The notes under the pieces were generated by a model. That model made no database searches. It was not told the DNA's origin and saw only the letters and a list, made by a program, of their open reading frames with translations. 64,000 bases of DNA from Monodelphis domestica (taxonomy: Eukaryota > Chordata > Mammalia > Didelphimorphia > Didelphidae), in the NCBI RefSeq assembly GCF_027887165.1, contig NC_077229.1:210209042-210273041 (forward strand), read 5' to 3'. A program made the translations under genes and the position numbers. This document shows positions 43,516-53,920 of this stretch, one piece after another (the first letter of the stretch is position 1; each line of letters begins with the position of its first letter).

Positions 43516-43660
43516 TTATATAAGCTCCCTAAGGGTAAGGTCTATTTCATTTCATTTCCCATTAGATTATAAGCTTCTTGAGAGCAGTGACTGCCTTTTG
43601 TTTTGCTCTGTATCCTCAATGCTTATTGTTGCTCAGGGCTAGTTGACTGAATGACTGAAG
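43516..43660 (+). mobile_element. L2 LINE 3' end with partial duplication
   Basis: The AAGCTCCCTAAGGGTAAGG motif is followed by a second version, AAGCTTCTTGAGAGCAGTG, then CTCTGTATCCTCAATGCTTA. Either two copies or a local duplication. Confidence 0.65.
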
Positions 43661-43713
43661 CTATATTTTTTTAGGAATTTAGGGATTTCTAGCTTTAAAA
43701 ATAAAAAGACTCA

Positions 43714-43967
43714 AGACAGCTAAGTGGCTGAGGGGATAGAAAGCAGGTTCTAGAGATGGGAGTTCTTAGGTTCAAAAAGAAAGTAGGTAACAACCTGATC
43801 TGTTAGTTATCAATTACCAATCAAAATAGTCCCTTATTACACCTCAGATACTTCCAAGCTATATGACCCTGGGCAAGTCACTTGACCCCAATGGCCTAAC
43901 CCTAACCACTGTTCTTCCTTGTAACTAATACTTAGTGCTGATTCTATGGTGGAAGGTAAGGGTGCTT
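43714..43967 (+). mobile_element. Type A SINE with an internal insertion
   Basis: Head AGACAGCTAAGTGGCTGAGG, then about 65 unrelated bases (43776-43840) between TTAGGTTCAAA and ACCTCAGATACTTCC, then normal core and GGAAGGTAAGGGTG tail. Confidence 0.8.
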
Positions 43968-44129
43968 TGTTATTATTGTTGTTTTAAGAAAGAAAGGAAA
44001 AGAAAAGAAAACCACTTGGGGGATGACACGCTAGCAATTTTTAAATATTTGAAGAGTTGTCTTCTCTCTTAATCCACACTATCTTTTGCATCATTCCTCT
44101 TCTCTCCATTCATACAGCCAGCACCTCAT

Positions 44130-44350
44130 TACCTTTCCCCAAGTTAATTATAATCAACATGTAACTGTCTCTTCTTCTTCCAGTCTTTGACCTCTCCAAT
44201 CTACACTCTACACAGCTGCCAAATAAGACATCTTCTTAAAGCACCAATCTGACCTTGTCACTCCTCTGCTGAATATCCTTACTGCATCTGGGATAAAATA
44301 TAAATTCCTCAAGTAAGCATTTAAGATATAAGAAGCTCCTACAGACAATG
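44130..44350 (+). mobile_element. L2 LINE fragment
   Basis: CACAGCTGCCAAATAAGAC, CCTTGTCACTCCTCTGCTG and AAATATAAATTCCTCAAGT correspond to the region just upstream of the L2 3' UTR. Confidence 0.6.
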
Positions 44351-44384
44351 TGCATATTTAAAGAAAACAAAAAAAAATTTGAGT

Positions 44385-45369
44385 TGGGGGGCAGATAGGT
44401 GGCTCAGGGGGTTGAGAGCCAGGCCCAGAAATGGGAGGTCCTGGGTTCAAATCTGTCCTCACTTAACCTCTATTGCCTAGCCCTTACCACTCTTGTGCCT
44501 TAGAACTGGGAAGAATGAATCAAACTCTCTTTGTCTATCAATGTGACTTTTAAGTTAATCAATCAAAAACTTAAGTACCCCTACATAGTACCTTACCAGT
44601 CACTAAGAATGAGAGTTCACAAGTCACTTGCTAGAGTGAGTGACAAATCCAAGGCCAAGGTCCCACTCCCACTCCATTGGGCAGTGCTAGGCAAATTGAA
44701 AGACTGTGATTGGTTCCCGTAAAGTGGGGGAGCGACAGGAAGTGACTTTGAGAAAAACTGCTTTAAAAAGGCCAGCTCCAGGATTCCGTCTCTGATTCTG
44801 CTTTGGTGAGCCAGACTGGAGGAGGAGACTCTTTCCTTGTATCCCTGTGGTGGTGAGTCTAGTGATTTCTTCCTTGGTTCTTCAGTGAAGAGACCCTCTC
44901 TGCTCATTGGTGCTTTGGTGGGACACTCCCTTCAACATGAGTTCTGGTGATAATCTTGGCTGATTTAGGCTCATGTGTACTGAAGGTTCTCATCAGATTC
45001 TTCAGAATCTCCTTCAGCTTCTCCTGGTTCTTCAGATTTCAGCTTCCTAATTAGGACTTTGGATTCTGGTGAGATTTGCTTTTGGATTCACATTTGTGGT
45101 CTGGAGACATTAGGATTAAACTCAGGGTATTGGTAGCTAGGCAGTACTTTCTGTCTCTTTATCTACATTTTTCTACTTTCACTCTTTCCACCTCTTCTTA
45201 AATAAAGCTGCTAAAATTCATTTTGGCTTAAGCTGTAATATTTTTAAAATCAGTAACCACAATATTACTTTATAACTCATATTTAGCATACACCCTAAAT
45301 TTAATTTCTTACAGAACCAATATGCAATATTGATTCTAAGATGGAATATAGGGGTTTAAAGAAAAAAAT
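44385..45369 (+). mobile_element. Type A SINE split by a solo LTR
   Basis: Left half 44385-44506 (GGGGGGCAGATAGGTGGCTC to TTGTGCCTTAGAAC) and right half 45314-45369 (GAACCAATATGCAATATTGA to a GGGGTTTAAAG tail). Removing the LTR and one GAAC restores a normal type A sequence at the junction. It also lacks about 45 bases of core after CTGTCCTC. Confidence 0.92.
44507..45313 (+). mobile_element. Solo LTR of an endogenous retrovirus
   Basis: 807 bases, starting TGGGAAGAATG and ending TTTCTTACA (TG...CA), flanked by a 4-base duplication GAAC (44503-44506 and 45314-45317) within a type A SINE. Internal signals: an inverted CCAAT box (GATTGGTT, 44709), a TATA-like CTTTAAAAAGG near 44760 and AATAAA at 45200-45205. 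Four-base duplications are usual for class I (gammaretrovirus-like) ERVs. No internal retroviral genes are present, so it is the product of LTR-LTR recombination. Confidence 0.88.
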
Positions 45370-45869
45370 AACAATTTAAAAATCTGAGTCATAATACTAC
45401 GTATTGTTAATCTATTTTATTGTCTACTACTATAAGTATACATATATAAGTTTATTATAACCAATTAAATTTTGTTTCAAGTTTCAATGTGCTAAAAGGT
45501 CACACACTCTGGGAACCCCTCCTCCTTATTTCTCTCCATCCAGACTCAATCACATAATTTTCTCCCAATGATCTTTCTATCTTGCACTTGTCTTAGGAGA
45601 AGGAAATCTATGAATCAGTTGCTGCAGCTATACCAGTGACTGCCAAGACTCTGTATAGTATACAAGATACTGATCTCTCTCCCATAGAAACCACAACTTT
45701 ATTATGGGTTGCAGTGTGTTGTTTTACTTGGTTTTGTATGTAAAATAAATATGATCAGAATGACTAAAAATAAAGGTTTGGGAGGAGGCCTAGAGTTACT
45801 TAGTTTTTCACATTCACAGGGATTCTGCACCCCTTACCCTTGCAAGTGTCAAGAGATGACTATATTTGT
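45370..45869. other. Unassigned stretch
   Basis: AT-rich with no recognised feature. Contains an 80-codon plus frame without domain. Confidence 0.5.
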
Positions 45870-46345
45870 TTTTTTGTTTAGTTTTTTAAAATTATTATTA
45901 AGTGAATTTATTTATGTGTCCCCAACTCTCCCTTCCCTCTCTGTATCATAGAAGGCATTATCCAGAAGACAGATATGTATATGTAACTTATGCCTTTCAT
46001 GTTTCCATTTTTCAGTTCATTCTCTGGAGGTAATATTCACAAGTTATTCTTCAAGTATTAAATCTGTAGCTGTGGATAACTTCTCTTGGTTCTACTCATT
46101 TCGCTGCCTATCATCCCATGTAGTTCTTTACAAGTTTGTTTGTTTTTTAATTACCTAGTCATATACCACAATTCATTTAGCCATTCCCCGGTTGACAAGC
46201 ATCCCCACCCCCCCCATTTCCAGTTCTTTGCCAAAACAAAGAGAGTTCCTATAAATATTTTGGAGCATATGGGTTCTTTTCCATTTTCCCTGATCTCTTG
46301 AAAAACAGACCCAAAAATGGTATTGTTGAGTCTAATGAAGATGAC
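45870..46345 (-). mobile_element. LINE-1-related 3' fragment, antisense
   Basis: GTTCTACTCATTTCGCTGCC, CATATACCACAATTCATTTAG, CCATTCCCCGGTTGACAAGC and GAGCATATGGGTTC are the reverse of marsupial L1 ORF2-end/3' UTR motifs, and parallel 21880-22255. Confidence 0.6.
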
Positions 46346-46793
46346 TGTATTTATGTTAATACACAATTGTGTATTAACTCCTTGAAACACAGGGCCTTAC
46401 ACATATTAACTATTTAACCAGTGTTTCTAAAATATGTTCAATTTGAATGGATAGGAACCAATGAGAAAGATATGAAGGGTAAAGGAAAGGATAGAATTGC
46501 TTCCAACAGGTGAAGCCTGATTGACTAGAAGCTTGATAATGCCATTCATTGCCAGCCAGATAGAAAAGATCTCTAAACTACAGTATCATAGTACCTCTCT
46601 AACCATGATTAGATTCCTCTTCCTCTTTCTGTCCCCTGTCTGTAGATAATCCTGAAGATTCATCCCTCAGCTATCTTCTCCACCAATATTTTCTCTTTCC
46701 TCATCTAAGACCAGTGGTTCAACTATCACCTCCAAATGGATTCCCATAACATAAATATATATAAATACCTATATTTCCATAGTCCTGATCTGA
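46346..46793. other. Unassigned stretch
   Basis: No family or exon recognised. Confidence 0.5.
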
Positions 46794-47570
46794 CAAGGCA
46801 ACTAGTGGTGCAGTAGTGGATAGAGCACTGGCCCTAGAGTCAGAAAGACCAAGAGTTCAAATCTAGCCTGAGCCATATGTTACCTCAGTCACCTGGGCAT
46901 GTCACTTAAACCTCTGTCTATTTCCTCATGTTTAAAGTGGGGAAGTTAGGAGGAATTCCATGTGAACTGGAATGACCTCCAGGAATTGATGCAGAGTGAA
47001 AGGAGCAGAACCAGGAGAACAATGTTCACAGAGACCGATACACTATGCTACAATCGAATGTAATGGACTTCTCTACCAGCAGCAATGCAATGATCTAGGA
47101 CAATTCGGAGGGACTTATAAGAAAGAACACTATTCACATTCAGAGGAAGAACTGTGGGAGTAAAAACACAGAAGTAAAACATTTCCTTGATCTCATTTTT
47201 TGATGGGAATATAATTGGGGATCTAGACTTGAAATGATGACCCTATTGAAAATATTAATAATATGGAAATAGGTCTTGATCAATGATACATGTAAAACCA
47301 GTTGAATTGCTCATTGGCTATGGGAAGGGGTAGGGAAGAGGAGAAGAAAAGAATGCGAATCATGCATCCATGGAAAATATTCTTAATTAATTAATTAAAT
47401 GAATAAATTTTTTAAAAATAAGTCAGCAAAAATAAATAAAATCAGAAAGTTAATTGCATCTACCTCACAGAGTTGCTGTGAAGACCAAATGAGATAATAC
47501 TTATAAAGTGCTAAACACAATTCTAGACATATGAATAGGTGCTTAATAAATGCTCATTCCTTTCCCCCTT
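46794..47570 (+). mobile_element. MIR-like SINE split by an L1
   Basis: 5' half 46794-46942 (AGTGGATAGAGCACTGGCCC, CATGTCACTTAAACCTCTG) and 3' half 47447-47570 (AAGTTAATTGCATCTACCTC, AGGTGCTTAATAAATGCTCA). AAGTTA at both edges (46943-46948, 47447-47452) is the probable duplication. Confidence 0.75.
46943..47446 (+). mobile_element. LINE-1 3' UTR insertion
   Basis: TGGAATGACCTCCAGGAATT, GCAGAACCAGGAGAACAATG, GGAAGAACTGTGGGAGTAAA and an A/T-rich end (CATGGAAAATATTCTTAATT). 5'-truncated L1 of the same type as 29090-29530. Confidence 0.82.
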
Positions 47571-47574
47571 CCCT

Positions 47575-47675
47575 TTGACTGGTCACTTCTCTCTGTGTCT
47601 CAGTTTGTTATCTCTCAAATAAAGTGTTTGGACTAAAAAACATTAAAGTCCCTCCCAATTCAAAATCCTGAGACA
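47575..47675 (+). mobile_element. CORE-SINE 3' fragment
   Basis: CTCAGTTTGTTATCTCTCAA, GTGTTTGGACTAAAAAAC and AAAGTCCCTCCCAATTCAAA, a CORE-SINE with CR1/L3-type tail. Confidence 0.55.
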
Positions 47676-48494
47676 ACAGTGGTTGGAAGACCTTATTAGC
47701 AGACTTATACTAGGGCTGGCTCCAAGTCACTGAAGAAGCCAGATATGGCAGGATTCAGGGCACTTCAACCTCTGGTGATTCTCAGGAAGAGGTCACCAGA
47801 AACCATGACCTGTACAATTTTCAAGTAGTCTTCCTCAATAGAAAAGTGGCTGCCTGGAGGAAAAAGACCCTACAAAGGATTATTCCTACTTTCCTTATCT
47901 TTAAGTGCCTCTGTTACTTTATAGAAGCATAAATGTCTCTGAGGAAGCTCTGGCCTTCTCCTGATCGGCCAAATAACCTTGAAATCATTCATTAGGCATC
48001 TCAGAAAATGGTTTCTATTCATGCAACACTCTTCTTTCAAATTCTCCCCATCATCTCTCCCAAGCAATAAATTGTGGAGGATTTGCACTGTTTCCAATAA
48101 GTGGTTAATAAATTATAAACAAATAGATTGAAAGGAAACAAGACAGGAAGGACTCCACACATACTCTGTATATCACAATGAGAAACCAGGTGCTCAGATG
48201 TTTGATCATTTACTTAGGGCTGAGAGCTGGGTTGTTGCTGTTGTCCTTGTTGTTGTTGTTGTTATTTAAGCCACAGAGAGGAACTTTATATTACATTACA
48301 AAAGCCATTAGTTAGATAAGAACTTATAGACTAGACCTAGTTGTCTAACAAACCAATGACAGCAGCTTAGATCAAATACAGCACTATCAGTATTAGACTC
48401 CTATTCTCCTACATTGGTCATTTATATATTGCACTATGTTCTGGAGCTGTCCATGTCTGAAGTGGCCGAGCTTCATCATAATCATCATCCTAAT
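47676..48494. other. Unassigned stretch with a short (TTG)n
   Basis: Imperfect GTT repeat at 48232-48266. A 75-codon minus frame (47870-48097) has no recognised domain. Confidence 0.5.
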
Positions 48495-49240
48495 GGAAAT
48501 CTGCATACCACTTCAAAATCTGCAAAACACTTTACATACATTATTTCATTTAAGCCTTATAGCAACCCTGTAATGTAAATGAGCAAAGTACCTCTGATGT
48601 GAGGACTTCCTGAGTCCTTTCTGGGGCTCCTCATCCACCTTTGCTGTCCATTTCCCACCCAACTCTCACAAGAGACTTCAAGAAGCTATTGCATGCATGC
48701 ATGACCACACCCCAGTAAAACCATCATAGCCGACCAACTAGACCAAGCTGAAGATAACTGACAAGTCACAAATCCATCAGTGAGTTCAGAGAGTATCTAC
48801 TCCAAGCATGTAAAGACTTCCCCTGGCAAAATGGGCAGGTGAGAACAATTTGTTCCAATGGCCATAAAGGCAGCTAAAGCAAGAGATGTAGGAAGTATAG
48901 AACTTGGTCAGACATCAAAGATAATCAAGGGCATTCACTGCATCCCTGGTCATTACTAGATATCCTGACTTTTGTCTTACCTCTAGATTTTGATGGCTCT
49001 TTAAGAGAGAATGAGGCTGACAACTTGGCACAATTCTGCCTCACTTAAATTCAGTTCACAGACAAGTCAAGACATCACCCTTGTGATGTCATCGGTCCTC
49101 TTTGAAAATGAAGGATGAAAAACAACAGGTATTTTTGTCTCTATTTTGCAGATGAGGACATGTCTTTAGTGACTTGTCCAAGGTCAAAGAGGTAATAATA
49201 TCAGAGCCAGGGTTTTAATCCCAGTCTTTCTGAGTCAAAA
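48495..49240 (-). mobile_element. MIR SINE split by a type D element
   Basis: Left part AAAACACTTTACATACATTA, GCAACCCTGTAATGTAAATG (to 48589). Right part from 49128: CTATTTTGCAGATGAGGAC, GTGACTTGTCCAAGGTCAA. Confidence 0.72.
48590..49127 (+). mobile_element. Type D retroposon, longest copy
   Basis: About 540 bases. The 3' half matches 36187-36411 motif by motif (CTGACTTTTGTCTTACC, CCTCACTTAAATTCAGTTC, GATGTCATCGGTCCTC, ending GATGAAAAACAACAG). The 5' half includes ACAATTTGTTCCAATGG and AAATCCATCAGTGAGTTCAG, which recur inverted at 53533-53887. Confidence 0.78.
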
Positions 49241-49450
49241 TCCTGCCTCAGACACTTATTGTGTCTGTGAATGAAGGCAAGAAAGTCACTAAATTTTGCC
49301 CACCCTCAGTTTCCTTGCCTGTAAAATGGGGATAAAAATGGTACCTATCTCAGAAAGTTGTTGTGAGGACCTCTCTAATGAGATAACATACATAAACAGC
49401 TTTGTGAACTATAAACCACCATATAAATGCTAGCTGTTGTTATTATTACT
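49241..49450 (+). mobile_element. MIR SINE
   Basis: CTCAGACACTTATTGTGTC, CTCAGTTTCCTTGCCTGTAA, GGTACCTATCTCAGAAAG and AAATGCTAGCTGTTG in MIR order. Confidence 0.75.
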
Positions 49451-49805
49451 ATGTGCTAGCCATTGTTCTATGGGGTAGAAATACAAAGGCAAAATTAAAT
49501 AGCCCCCTACTTTCAACTTGGGGAGGGGGGTGTAAAATGAGTACTTATAAAGGGTGAGTGTCAGAGCCAGCACAAACCCAAACTCAATTTTCCTGCTTCC
49601 AGGTCAATAGTTTTCCCACTACCTCATTTGAGAACCATAACCTGAGAAGCACTTAGAACAAGTAGTATTACCCCCACACACACACTTTATGTAGTTGGTA
49701 AACTAAGAGTTTGAGACACTAAATGACTTGCCCAAGGTGACAAAGCTGGTGAGGGGTTTTCTCAGATCCTTTGGTTTGCAAATTTTGTGCTCTTTCCACA
49801 AAATC
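49451..49805 (-). mobile_element. L2 and MIR fragments, antisense
   Basis: 49451-49545 (ATGTGCTAGCCATTGTTCTA) is L2-like. 49560-49640 and 49680-49805 (ATGACTTGCCCAAGGTGAC, TCCTTTGGTTTGCAAATTT) are diverged MIR pieces. Boundaries approximate. Confidence 0.5.
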
Positions 49806-50666
49806 ACAAAACCAGCCAGTTTAAACAAATCAATCTGAGGTAGAGAGAGAAAGGTAAAAATGCTCCAAAGGAAATGAGTGTTTTGGGCCAGACCTAAGGA
49901 AGCTGTCAATTCGATCCAAATTTCACTTGGACCATGCCAGCACTCAGTGGAGCAATTATTTTAAGAAAATCTATCTGAGGACAACACTGTCATTATCCTT
50001 TTAATGGTCCTATTCCAATAATCCAGTTAAAACAGGCTTGGGTTTTTTAAAGTGCTTTCTTTGCCAATACAATTAAAGCTCTTCGGAGAAGCAGATGGTA
50101 TTAGTTCAGCTTGTAGAGACATTTTCTTTCTACCTTCTGCAACTCCAGTTAAATGCAGTAGCCAGGTCCAATGCAGATATGCACAGCCAAACAATTGTTG
50201 TGGTCTGGGGAAAGCAAAGGAAAACCTGCCTACGGTAGGCTGGAGCTTCCTCACTGCTGAAGACAAAAGTATTTTGCATGGGAGGGGAATCTTGAATGCA
50301 AATAACTAGAAAGCAGATAAACTCTGGAGACTCCTTTAACAAGCAGCTCTGCTCATGAGAATCAGGGGTCTGTGCATGCTTGACAATAGGTCATCCTAAG
50401 GTGCTTTGAGTGGGTTAGTTAATAAAACCAGAAGGAGAGGAGAGAGGCCAGAAGGGCAAATTCAAAAGGTTCAAAGGCTTGAGCTGATTCCATTAGCCAT
50501 GCCAAATCCAAACTCTGTCCCAAAAATACTTCTTTGGAGGGTGATTTGTCTTCTTAAGGGAAGGGTGATGGTGAACTTTCCCTTGCTACCTACTATTCAT
50601 CTGGCAGGAAATGTCAGTGAAAGCCATTTCTTTTACAACTATAAAGACTTGCATTTAAAATGAATG
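49806..50666. other. Repeat-poor island, about 860 bases
   Basis: No transposon recognised. Contains an octamer ATGCAAAT (50296-50303), a perfect 13-base palindrome GCCTACGGTAGGC (50228-50240) and CAATTATTTTAAG/CCAATAATCC homeodomain-like cores. Overlapping frames (79, 85 and 70 codons) on both strands lack domains. Possible enhancer; no start site or splice pair seen. Confidence 0.4.
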
Positions 50667-50864
50667 CCCCCCCCCCTAGGTAGCTCAGGGGATAGAGTGC
50701 CAGGCCTAGAGCCTGGAGGACCTGAGTTCAAATGTGACCTTGGGCAATTCCTAGCTGTGTGACCCTGAGCAAGTCACTTAACCCCAATTGTCTAGCCCTT
50801 TCTTTTGCCTTGGAACTGATGTTGATTCTAGGGCAGAAGGTAAGGGTTTTTTAAAAATAAAAAA
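50667..50864 (+). mobile_element. Type A SINE
   Basis: A C-run replaces the start, then CTAGGTAGCTCAGGGGATAG, GAGTTCAAATGTGACCTTG, TGTGTGACCCTGAGCAAG core and GGCAGAAGGTAAGGGTTT tail. Confidence 0.88.
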
Positions 50865-51010
50865 TTAACTTCAGACTCAGAGGCTTGAACTTATTTGATC
50901 AATGCCATACAGGTAATAAGTTGTAGAACCAAGATTTAAACCTAGGTCAATCAATCAATGGGTATTAATTAAGTACCTACTGTGTGATAGACATAGTGCT
51001 GATTTGAGGT
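50865..51010 (-). mobile_element. MIR and L2 fragments, antisense
   Basis: GGTAATAAGTTGTAGAACC is MIR-like. AATCAATCAATGGGTATTAA and CTACTGTGTGATAGACATAG are an antisense L2 end. Confidence 0.55.
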
Positions 51011-51134
51011 CCTCTGAGATGACACAGAAAGAAAATTCAAATTCAGTAAACTGAATTCACCTACTCTACACTAGGCTGGAGGCACAAAACTGAAAAATTA
51101 TATAATCCTCACTCAAAGAGCCAAAGAGGTATAG

Positions 51135-51391
51135 ATTGTTGTTGATATTATGTCATTTCAGTGGAGTCTGACTCTTCCTGGCCCTATGTGGGATTGTCAT
51201 GGCAAAGATACTAGAACATTTATCATTTCTTTCCACAGCTCATTTTACAGATATGGAAATGAGAAAAACAGTTAAGTGATTTGGGTTAAGTGACCTGCCC
51301 AGGATCACATAGCTGGTGGATGACTCAGGATTTGAACTCAGGTCTTGATTCCAGGCTTGGAACTCTATTCATTGTACTCCTTAGCTGCCCT
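51135..51391 (-). mobile_element. Type B SINE
   Basis: Antisense tail (TCAGTGGAGTCTGACTCTTC, GGATTGTCATGGCAAAGATA), core (CCAGGATCACATAGCTGG) and head complement (GTACTCCTTAGCTGCCC). Confidence 0.88.
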
Positions 51392-51757
51392 GTGGTATAT
51401 ATAGTAGGTTATGATTTCTATGGGGGAATGACTGGAATGATTTCTAAACAACCTAAGTGCTTTTTAAGTCTGGAAAAAACACTGGGAAACAAGGTACAAA
51501 AAAGAAAGAACCAGTCACTCTTGAAATGCATTTAGTCTATCAAGTGCAAATGCTCCAAGTCTGGCAGTGGGCTAGGCCCATGGGAAAGTCAAGAAACCCA
51601 AGAGTTGTGTTCCCATGCTTCTAGGAGATTACTTACAATATACAGCAAAGGAACAGGGTTGCAAAGAATTCAGGGTTTTTTAAATTAAATTTCCTGTTTA
51701 TTGTGAACTTAACATCATCAATGAATCACCGACAAACATCCCAATATATAAAGAACA
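51392..51757. other. Unassigned stretch
   Basis: No recognised feature. Confidence 0.5.
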
Positions 51758-51978
51758 AATTGTTGTTGTTGTTAAGTTGATTAATCATATCTGATGCTTC
51801 ATGATCCCATTTGGGGTTTTCTTGGCAAAGGTACTGAAGCAGTTTGACATTTCTTTCTCCAGCTCATTTTATAGATGAGAAAACTGAGGCAAAGAGGGTT
51901 AAAGTGACTTTTTTCCCTTGCCCAAGGTCAAACAAGTAGGAAGTATCTGAAACCATATTTGAATTCAGGTTGAGAGAC
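51758..51978 (-). mobile_element. Type B SINE, head missing
   Basis: GTTGTTGTTGTTAAGTTG, GGGGTTTTCTTGGCAAAGG, ATGAGAAAACTGAGGCAAAG and a diverged core. Stops after GAATTCAGG. Confidence 0.82.
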
Positions 51979-52043
51979 TTGAATAAAAAACTCTAAACTA
52001 TTAACTTGTTAACTTAGATGATGAATTTAAACTAGATACTATT

Positions 52044-52205
52044 AGGAGCAGCTAGGTGGCTTAGTAGATTAAAAGCCAGACCTAGAGATTGGAGGTCCTT
52101 CGTTCAAATTTGACTCCACTGCCTAGCCCTTACCACTCTTCTGCCTTGGAACCTATACGCAGTATTGATCCTAAGATACAAGAAGATAAGGGTTTAAACA
52201 AAAAC
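52044..52205 (+). mobile_element. Type A SINE with core deletion
   Basis: GAGCAGCTAGGTGGCTTAGT, GTTCAAATTTGACTC then directly CACTGCCTAGCCCTTACC, so about 45 bases of core are missing. The same deletion class occurs in the copy at 44385. Confidence 0.85.
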
Positions 52206-52299
52206 TAAATGTTACTGCAGTAAAGTATGAGATATGGAATCAGAGGAAGGGAACTAATACTCTGTCTCTTAATTCCTAAATGTAAACCATCTACCCCAA

Positions 52300-52540
52300 C
52301 CTATCCACAGCCTTCAAAGTCTTCCCTAGTTTTCCCAGGTTGCTAATGACCTTACCCCACTGGCTTCATATGGCACTTTGCTTATACATCTCTCATGGCA
52401 TGTTTTGCTTTATTTATGTATATGTCATATATCTCCCTACTAGAAAGTAACTTCTGTGAAGTGGGCACTATATTTTGTAGCTTCCCCAGCACTGAGCACA
52501 ATATTTTGCATACAGTAGTTGCTAATGATTTTTTTTAAAT
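52300..52540 (+). mobile_element. L2 LINE 3' end
   Basis: CATCTCTCATGGCATGTTTT, TATCTCCCTACTAGAAAGTA, AGCTTCCCCAGCACTGAGCA and TACAGTAGTTGCTAATG in L2 order. Confidence 0.6.
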
Positions 52541-53121
52541 TAATTTGAGTTAAGTTCTCTCTATGTAATGAAATATGGAGTGAAATTAACAATCTACAGA
52601 GCAAAGACTGGGAAATAAAGGCAGAGTAATTCCTTTATTTGGGGTAGGAACTCGGTGCTTCCTTGAAGTTCCTTCTTATTTTTCTGAGAGTTTGGGTCCA
52701 AGAGCCTACTCACAGGATGCTTTCTCTTCCAGAAACTCCTTTATTGTTCTGCCACTGCTGCCCTTTCTGGGACAAAGAATTCCCCCAAGATCAGAACCCT
52801 AACTAAGAATTTTGGCACATAGCCAGTGAAGATCAGAAGACCAAAAATCTGGGACTGACAAAAGACAACCATTGTGGAGGCTGCAATATGAGGTATATTA
52901 GAAATGGGAAGACTGAAAAAGGTGCTCATGCCAGCCTGCAGTACCCTCAGACAAAGCCCTAGTTGCCTTGTCCTAGTGACAATTCTTACTGGGGTAATAG
53001 GATGTTAGATGAGCAGGCACCCAACACCACCACCACCACCTCAAACCATTCTAATCTATGTGTAGCCCCTCTCCTATAGAAATCAGTTCTGATTTCTGTC
53101 CATCATTTCCTATATAGATGT
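52541..53121. other. Unassigned stretch with short (CAC)n
   Basis: CACCACCACCACCACC at 53026-53041. No other feature recognised. Confidence 0.5.
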
Positions 53122-53290
53122 GCTAACTAGTATTTACATACTGCTTTAAGGTTTCTCAGAATTCTTCTCATACATTATCTCATTTGAGTCTCTCAATGAC
53201 CCTAAGTCATTGATAGGTATTATTATTATCTCTATTTTAAAGATGAGGAATCTGAGACCCAACAAGTTTAAGTTATTTGCACAAAGTCTG
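53122..53290 (-). mobile_element. MIR SINE fragment
   Basis: CTAACTAGTATTTACATACTG, CAATGACCCTAAGTCATTG, AAAGATGAGGAATCTGAGAC. Confidence 0.7.
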
Positions 53291-53392
53291 TGCCTGCTCT
53301 CTTTTAACAGTTTGGACAAAGTTCAAGGATACAACTCACATCTATCTTCAAAAAGATCTACACCAAATGTTCTTACTTAATCAATTAAATGA

Positions 53393-53920
53393 TAGTTGCT
53401 TGGTTATGAGGGATAGCTCAGCGAACGTGGAGTCAGGAAGAAGACTGAGTGTGGCAAACACACTTACTAGTTAGCAAGTTACTTAACCTCTCACCCAACC
53501 TCAGTTCCTCATTTGTAAAATAGAAATATTAAATGTTGTTTGTCCTTCATTTCTGAAGAGGACCAATGACATCATGATATTGGAGTAAACTAGTGGATGA
53601 TGGGTGACTTTGAATTAAGTGATGCAGAATTACACAACGTCATCAGCCACACTCTCTCTTCCAGGATTAGCAAAGGCCTGAGGCAAGATAAAAGTTAGGA
53701 TGACCGGTAATGGCTTGGGATGCAATGGCTGACCTTGGCATCCTCAGTTTCTCACCAAGCTTTAAGTGCTCCTACTTCAGCTGCCTTTAAGGCCACTGGA
53801 ACAAATTGTTCTCATCTACTCATTCTCTAGGGGAAGTCTTCTCATGCTCAAGATAGATATCCCCTAATTCACTGACAGATTTGAACTCCTACTTCACATT
53901 ATTATTGTGAAGATTGTAAA
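53393..53920 (+). mobile_element. MIR-like SINE split by a type D element
   Basis: 5' part 53393-53532 (GGGATAGCTCAGCGAACG, AGTTCCTCATTTGTAAAATA) and 3' part 53888-53920 (CTACTTCACATTATTATTG). The 3' part is then cut by the LTR at 53921. Confidence 0.65.
53533..53887 (-). mobile_element. Type D retroposon, antisense
   Basis: GTTTGTCCTTCATTTCTGAA, GAGGACCAATGACATCATG, AACAAATTGTTCTCATCTAC and AATTCACTGACAGATTTGAA are the reverse complement of the 48760-49127 copy in order. Confidence 0.78.
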
